From an uncultured Bacteroides sp. (GTDB taxonomy: Bacteria > Bacteroidota > Bacteroidia > Bacteroidales > Bacteroidaceae), in NCBI GenBank assembly GCA_902388495.1, contig CABMPP010000005.1:62001-126000 (forward strand): DNA of 64,000 nucleotides, written 5' to 3'. Below are positions 63,697 to 64,000 of this stretch, in pieces (position 1 is the first letter of the stretch; each line of letters opens with the position of its first letter). The translations under genes were made by a program, and so were the position numbers. The notes under the pieces were generated by a model. It worked only from the letters and a program-made list of their open reading frames with translations. It searched no databases and had not been told where the DNA came from.

Positions 63697-63717
63697 ATTC
63701 CTTGTTTCATTTAGAAA

Positions 63718-64000
63718 TTAATAACCAGTATTCTGTTTCAAATTTTTGTTGTTCGAGATTTCATTCACCGGCAAGGGGAAAATGCTCATATAAGAGGGGA
63801 ACTGATTGCCCTCGTAAACGCCACCCATCCATTCCCACTTGTAGTTGGACTGGCCGGCAAACTTGCCAAAACGAATGAGGTCGACGCGACGACGTCCTTC
63901 GAGCCAAAACTCACGGCTCCACTCATCACAAATGTCATCCAGTGTATAGGTACTCTTTGCAGGAGCATGTGCACGTGAGCGCAACTCATCAAGTTTTGCT
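63718..64000 (-). CDS. susD: SusD-family lipoprotein, C-terminal part (cut by window edge)
   Basis: The open frame continues to the right edge without a start codon; the last complete part reads AKLDELRSRAHAPAKSTY, then DICDEWSREFWLEGRRRVDLIRFGKFAG, which is the SusD C-terminal pattern. The tail IFPLPVNEISNNKNLKQNTGY is the usual SusD ending. It is 21 bases before susE. SusC should lie just outside the window. Confidence 0.92.
   Translation of the reverse strand, partial: AKLDELRSRAHAPAKSTYTLDDICDEWSREFWLEGRRRVDLIRFGKFAGQSNYKWEWMGGVYEGNQFPSYMSIFPLPVNEISNNKNLKQNTGY

Overview
The window reads as chromosomal DNA of a Bacteroides species (Bacteroidales). The evidence is SusC/SusD/SusE/SusF outer-membrane systems, FimA/Mfa-type fimbrillin lipoproteins, an UpxY-family NusG paralogue, BACON and DUF5053 proteins, and promoters of the Bacteroides form TTTG-N19..21-TAnnTTTG. 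I cannot name the species from sequence alone.

Layout. (1) Bases 1-11.9k hold an accessory surface locus. A 269-bp segment flanked by perfect 24-bp inverted repeats lies upstream of an UpxY-type antiterminator gene. It carries one consensus promoter, which in this sequence points away from the locus (OFF). Downstream come a frameshifted small HTH gene, an Rrf2-like regulator, a DUF3575 outer-membrane protein, a DUF5119 lipoprotein, five fimbrillin-type lipoproteins and a DUF4906/FISUMP protein that looks like a tip adhesin. I read this as a phase-variable fimbrial operon. (2) 12.0-31.9k is mostly housekeeping and orphan genes: an AAA/PD-(D/E)XK protein, PAP2 phosphatase, LTA-synthase-like sulfatase, fructose-6-phosphate aldolase, a beta-propeller lipoprotein, a TPR-HTH membrane regulator next to a ModF-like ABC ATPase, pullulanase, RuvC, tRNA-Ala, a HigBA toxin-antitoxin pair, a GH78 rhamnosidase, a TrmH-type methyltransferase, a 53-aa ORF with a DUF5053 gene, and an Fsr-like exporter. 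Copies of the 3' end of the trmH-type gene bracket both the HigBA module and the rhamnosidase. (3) 32-43.6k is a protein- or peptide-oriented region: a SusC/SusD pair behind a large zinc metalloprotease, then a BACON lipoprotein and a four-module M64 protease. A 124-nt structured palindrome and a 41-42-bp tandem hairpin repeat lie between genes. (4) 43.9-55.5k is conserved core: pheS, an MFS transporter, nth, pgk, a porin, a TPR protein, and the operon nitroreductase / small membrane protein / DUF2520 / kdsC / maf, with a divergent acyltransferase. (5) 55.5-64k is a starch-type PUL on the minus strand: susD (cut by the window edge), susE, susF, a GH53 galactanase and a susG-like amylase. Between GH53 and susG sit a decayed DUF4143 ATPase pseudogene and an intact divergent relative.

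Working model. The fimbrial operon should be silent in the sequenced orientation and become active when a recombinase encoded elsewhere flips 343-611. UpxY would then be made first and could promote read-through into the long fimbrial transcript. SusG would cut starch at the surface, with SusD/E/F binding it. GH53 adds a galactan activity that the classical sus operon lacks.

Limits. All family names come from reading motifs in the translations; no database search was run. Start codons are judged from signal peptides, spacing and hairpins.
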